Of a DNA stretch of 64,000 nt, positions 62,839-64,000 are shown one piece after another. Each line of letters begins with the position of its first letter. Within the stretch, counting starts at the first letter, position 1. The notes below the pieces were generated by a model. The model had not been told where the DNA came from. It saw only the letters and a list, made by a program, of their open reading frames with translations, and did no database searches. The position numbers were made by a program, and so were the translations under genes. Origin of the DNA: Pseudomonas marvdashtae (GTDB taxonomy: Bacteria > Pseudomonadota > Gammaproteobacteria > Pseudomonadales > Pseudomonadaceae); NCBI RefSeq assembly GCF_014268655.2, contig NZ_JABWQX020000001.1, positions 4,060,001-4,124,000 of the forward strand. The letters are read 5' to 3'.

Positions 62839-63765
62839 TCAGTCGCGATAGAGAATCGCCGAGCCCCATGACAGGCCAACACCGAAACCGCTGATCGCAA
62901 CGCGCTTCCAGTCGGCATCCAAGACGTGCTTTTCCAGCAGCAGCGGAATGCTCGACGACACGGTGTTGCCGGTCTCGACCATGTCCTTGATGAATTTCTC
63001 TGGCTCGCCCTCGAAGCGCCGGGCCACGGCATCGACAATCGCCGCACTGCCCTGGTGGATGCAGAATGCATCGATGTCGCTGGCTTGCAATGAGGATTCA
63101 TTCAACAGTTCATGCAAATGAGCCGGTACTTTCAGCAAGGCGAAGTTGAACACCTGGCGACCGTTCATGAAAAACACGCCGTCGCTGACCTTCAGGTGCG
63201 GCGCGCCGGATCCGTCGGTGCCGAACTTGGCCTTGCCCAACTGCCAGCTCGCGCCTTCGGCCATCCAGGTGGCGGTGGCGGCATCGCCGAACAACATCGT
63301 GGTGTTGCGGTCTTCAGGGTCAACGATTTTCGAATACGGGTCAGCGGTGACCAACAGTCCGTTCTTCAATCCCGTGGCCTCCATGAAGCCTTTCAGGGCG
63401 TAGATGCCGTAGACGTAGCCCGAGCAACCCAACGAGATATCGAACGCCGCCACATGGGTCGGCAACCCAAGCTTGTCCTGCACGATGGCAGCCGTGTGCG
63501 GCAGCCCCTCTTCGTCACCGTTCTGGGTGACAACGATCAACGCGTCGATTGATTCGCGCGAAAGCTGCGGATTGTTGGCGAACAGTGCATTCACAGCTTC
63601 GACACACAGGTCCGACGTTTCCTGGTCGACGTCTTTGCGCGGCAGGAATGCCGAACCAATCTTGCCAAGGATGAACTCTTCATCCTTCTCGAATTTGGCA
63701 CCCTGAGCGTAGTTATCCACACCAGCGGTCGGCACATAACTCGCTATGCTTTTTATGCCAATCAT
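62839..63765 (-). CDS. 3-oxoacyl-ACP synthase III-like enzyme, flagellin glycosylation-associated
   Basis: 308 residues from ATG 63765 (MIGIKSIASYVPT); ATG 63768 is equally close. The FabH triad is complete: Cys114 (SLGCSGYVYG), His237 (CIHQGS) and Asn267 (ETGNTVSS). In P. syringae an equivalent gene, orf3 of the flagellin glycosylation island, stands next to fliC and is needed for the acyl group on the modified viosamine glycan. Role here is inferred from that position; it could also be a general FabH paralogue. Confidence 0.82.
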   Translation of the reverse strand: MIGIKSIASYVPTAGVDNYAQGAKFEKDEEFILGKIGSAFLPRKDVDQETSDLCVEAVNALFANNPQLSRESIDALIVVTQNGDEEGLPHTAAIVQDKLGLPTHVAAFDISLGCSGYVYGIYALKGFMEATGLKNGLLVTADPYSKIVDPEDRNTTMLFGDAATATWMAEGASWQLGKAKFGTDGSGAPHLKVSDGVFFMNGRQVFNFALLKVPAHLHELLNESSLQASDIDAFCIHQGSAAIVDAVARRFEGEPEKFIKDMVETGNTVSSSIPLLLEKHVLDADWKRVAISGFGVGLSWGSAILYRD

Positions 63766-63960
63766 CATGGCTTCCCGATCATGTACTGCGACTAGGTTCA
63801 CCCCCAAAAGCTCAGGGGCGCTTTAAAAATGGTTGATTTCCGAGGGGCGGACGCCTTGTCCGGCGAACGAACAGGCCTCCACTCCGGGGAATACAATACA
63901 GTGAAGATGCACTTTGTGACCTATGCGTCACGCCGTTTTGTTCTGGAAAGGCATTTTTTC

Positions 63961-64000
63961 ATGACAAACGAAGCTCCCGCGATGGCACGGGACGCCGAAA
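63961..64000 (+). CDS. Possible start of a plus-strand gene, truncated by window end
   Basis: ATG 63961 is preceded by GGAAAGG at a good distance and opens MTNEAPAMARDAE with no stop before the window ends. It would be divergent from the KAS III-like gene across a 195-base gap. In related genomes glycosyltransferases occur here. Only 13 codons are visible, so the gene is uncertain. Confidence 0.4.
   Translation, partial: MTNEAPAMARDAE

Overview
The window is chromosomal DNA of a Pseudomonas of the fluorescens/syringae-related lineage. The evidence is the flagellar/chemotaxis gene order (fliC-flaG-fliD-fliS-fliT-fleQ-fleSR-fliEFGHIJ ... fliK-fliLMNOPQR-flhB-flhA-flhF-fleN-fliA-cheYZAB-motCD-parCP-cheW), the adjoining ccmABCDEFGHI operon, the three-gene N-acetylglutaminylglutamine amide (NAGGN) osmolyte locus, and several intergenic palindromic repeats of Pseudomonas type. 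No rRNA, tRNA, CRISPR array or insertion sequence was seen, and no gene-free gap exceeds about 290 bases.

Region 1 (1-3972, plus strand) is the integrase end of a prophage or related integrated element. It holds a 5'-truncated coiled-coil gene, several small unrecognised genes, a small Rmf/CrpP-fold protein, an excisionase-like HTH protein whose end overlaps the integrase start by 160 bases, and a tyrosine integrase. Three of its intergenic gaps carry a short GC-rich hairpin just before the next ribosome binding site; ATGA-coupled junctions do not.

Region 2 (4011-15174) is host core genome. The integrase stops only 38 bases before the NAGGN trio (class II glutamine amidotransferase, GNAT/ATP-grasp synthetase, M42-type peptidase). 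Then follow a YheU-family protein, a divergent CsrA-family regulator, a YnfA-family membrane protein, an SDR oxidoreductase, a 50-residue DUF3309 membrane peptide, an LTA-synthase-like phosphoglycerol transferase, spermidine synthase and a lipoprotein. Large intergenic palindromes lie at 7549-7651 (inside the NAGGN operon) and 14637-14741.

Region 3 (15171-22134, minus) is the full cytochrome c maturation operon, mostly joined by 4-base start/stop overlaps. A divergent pair (22332-24229, plus) encodes a FliK-like protein and a free FlhB C-terminal-like domain.

Region 4 (24489-63765, minus) is the flagellar and chemotaxis supercluster. FleQ with sigma-54 drives early genes: I find GG-N10-GC elements upstream of fleS, fliE, fliK, fliL and flhA, and a weaker candidate before fliD. 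FleSR drives the next tier. FliA (sigma-28) elements precede fliC and fliS. HptB-HsbR-HsbA, a phosphorelay linked to the FlgM/FliA checkpoint, sits between fliJ and fliK. At the right edge a KAS III-like enzyme, probably for flagellin glycan acylation, precedes fliC, and a plus-strand gene may begin at 63961.

The observation I consider most worth following is in the chemotaxis proteins. The CheA linker carries four copies of a D-x-E-F-E-x-L-L motif that resembles the CheY-binding peptides of FliM (N-terminus) and CheZ (C-terminus), and also a stretch of FliN, all encoded in this same window.
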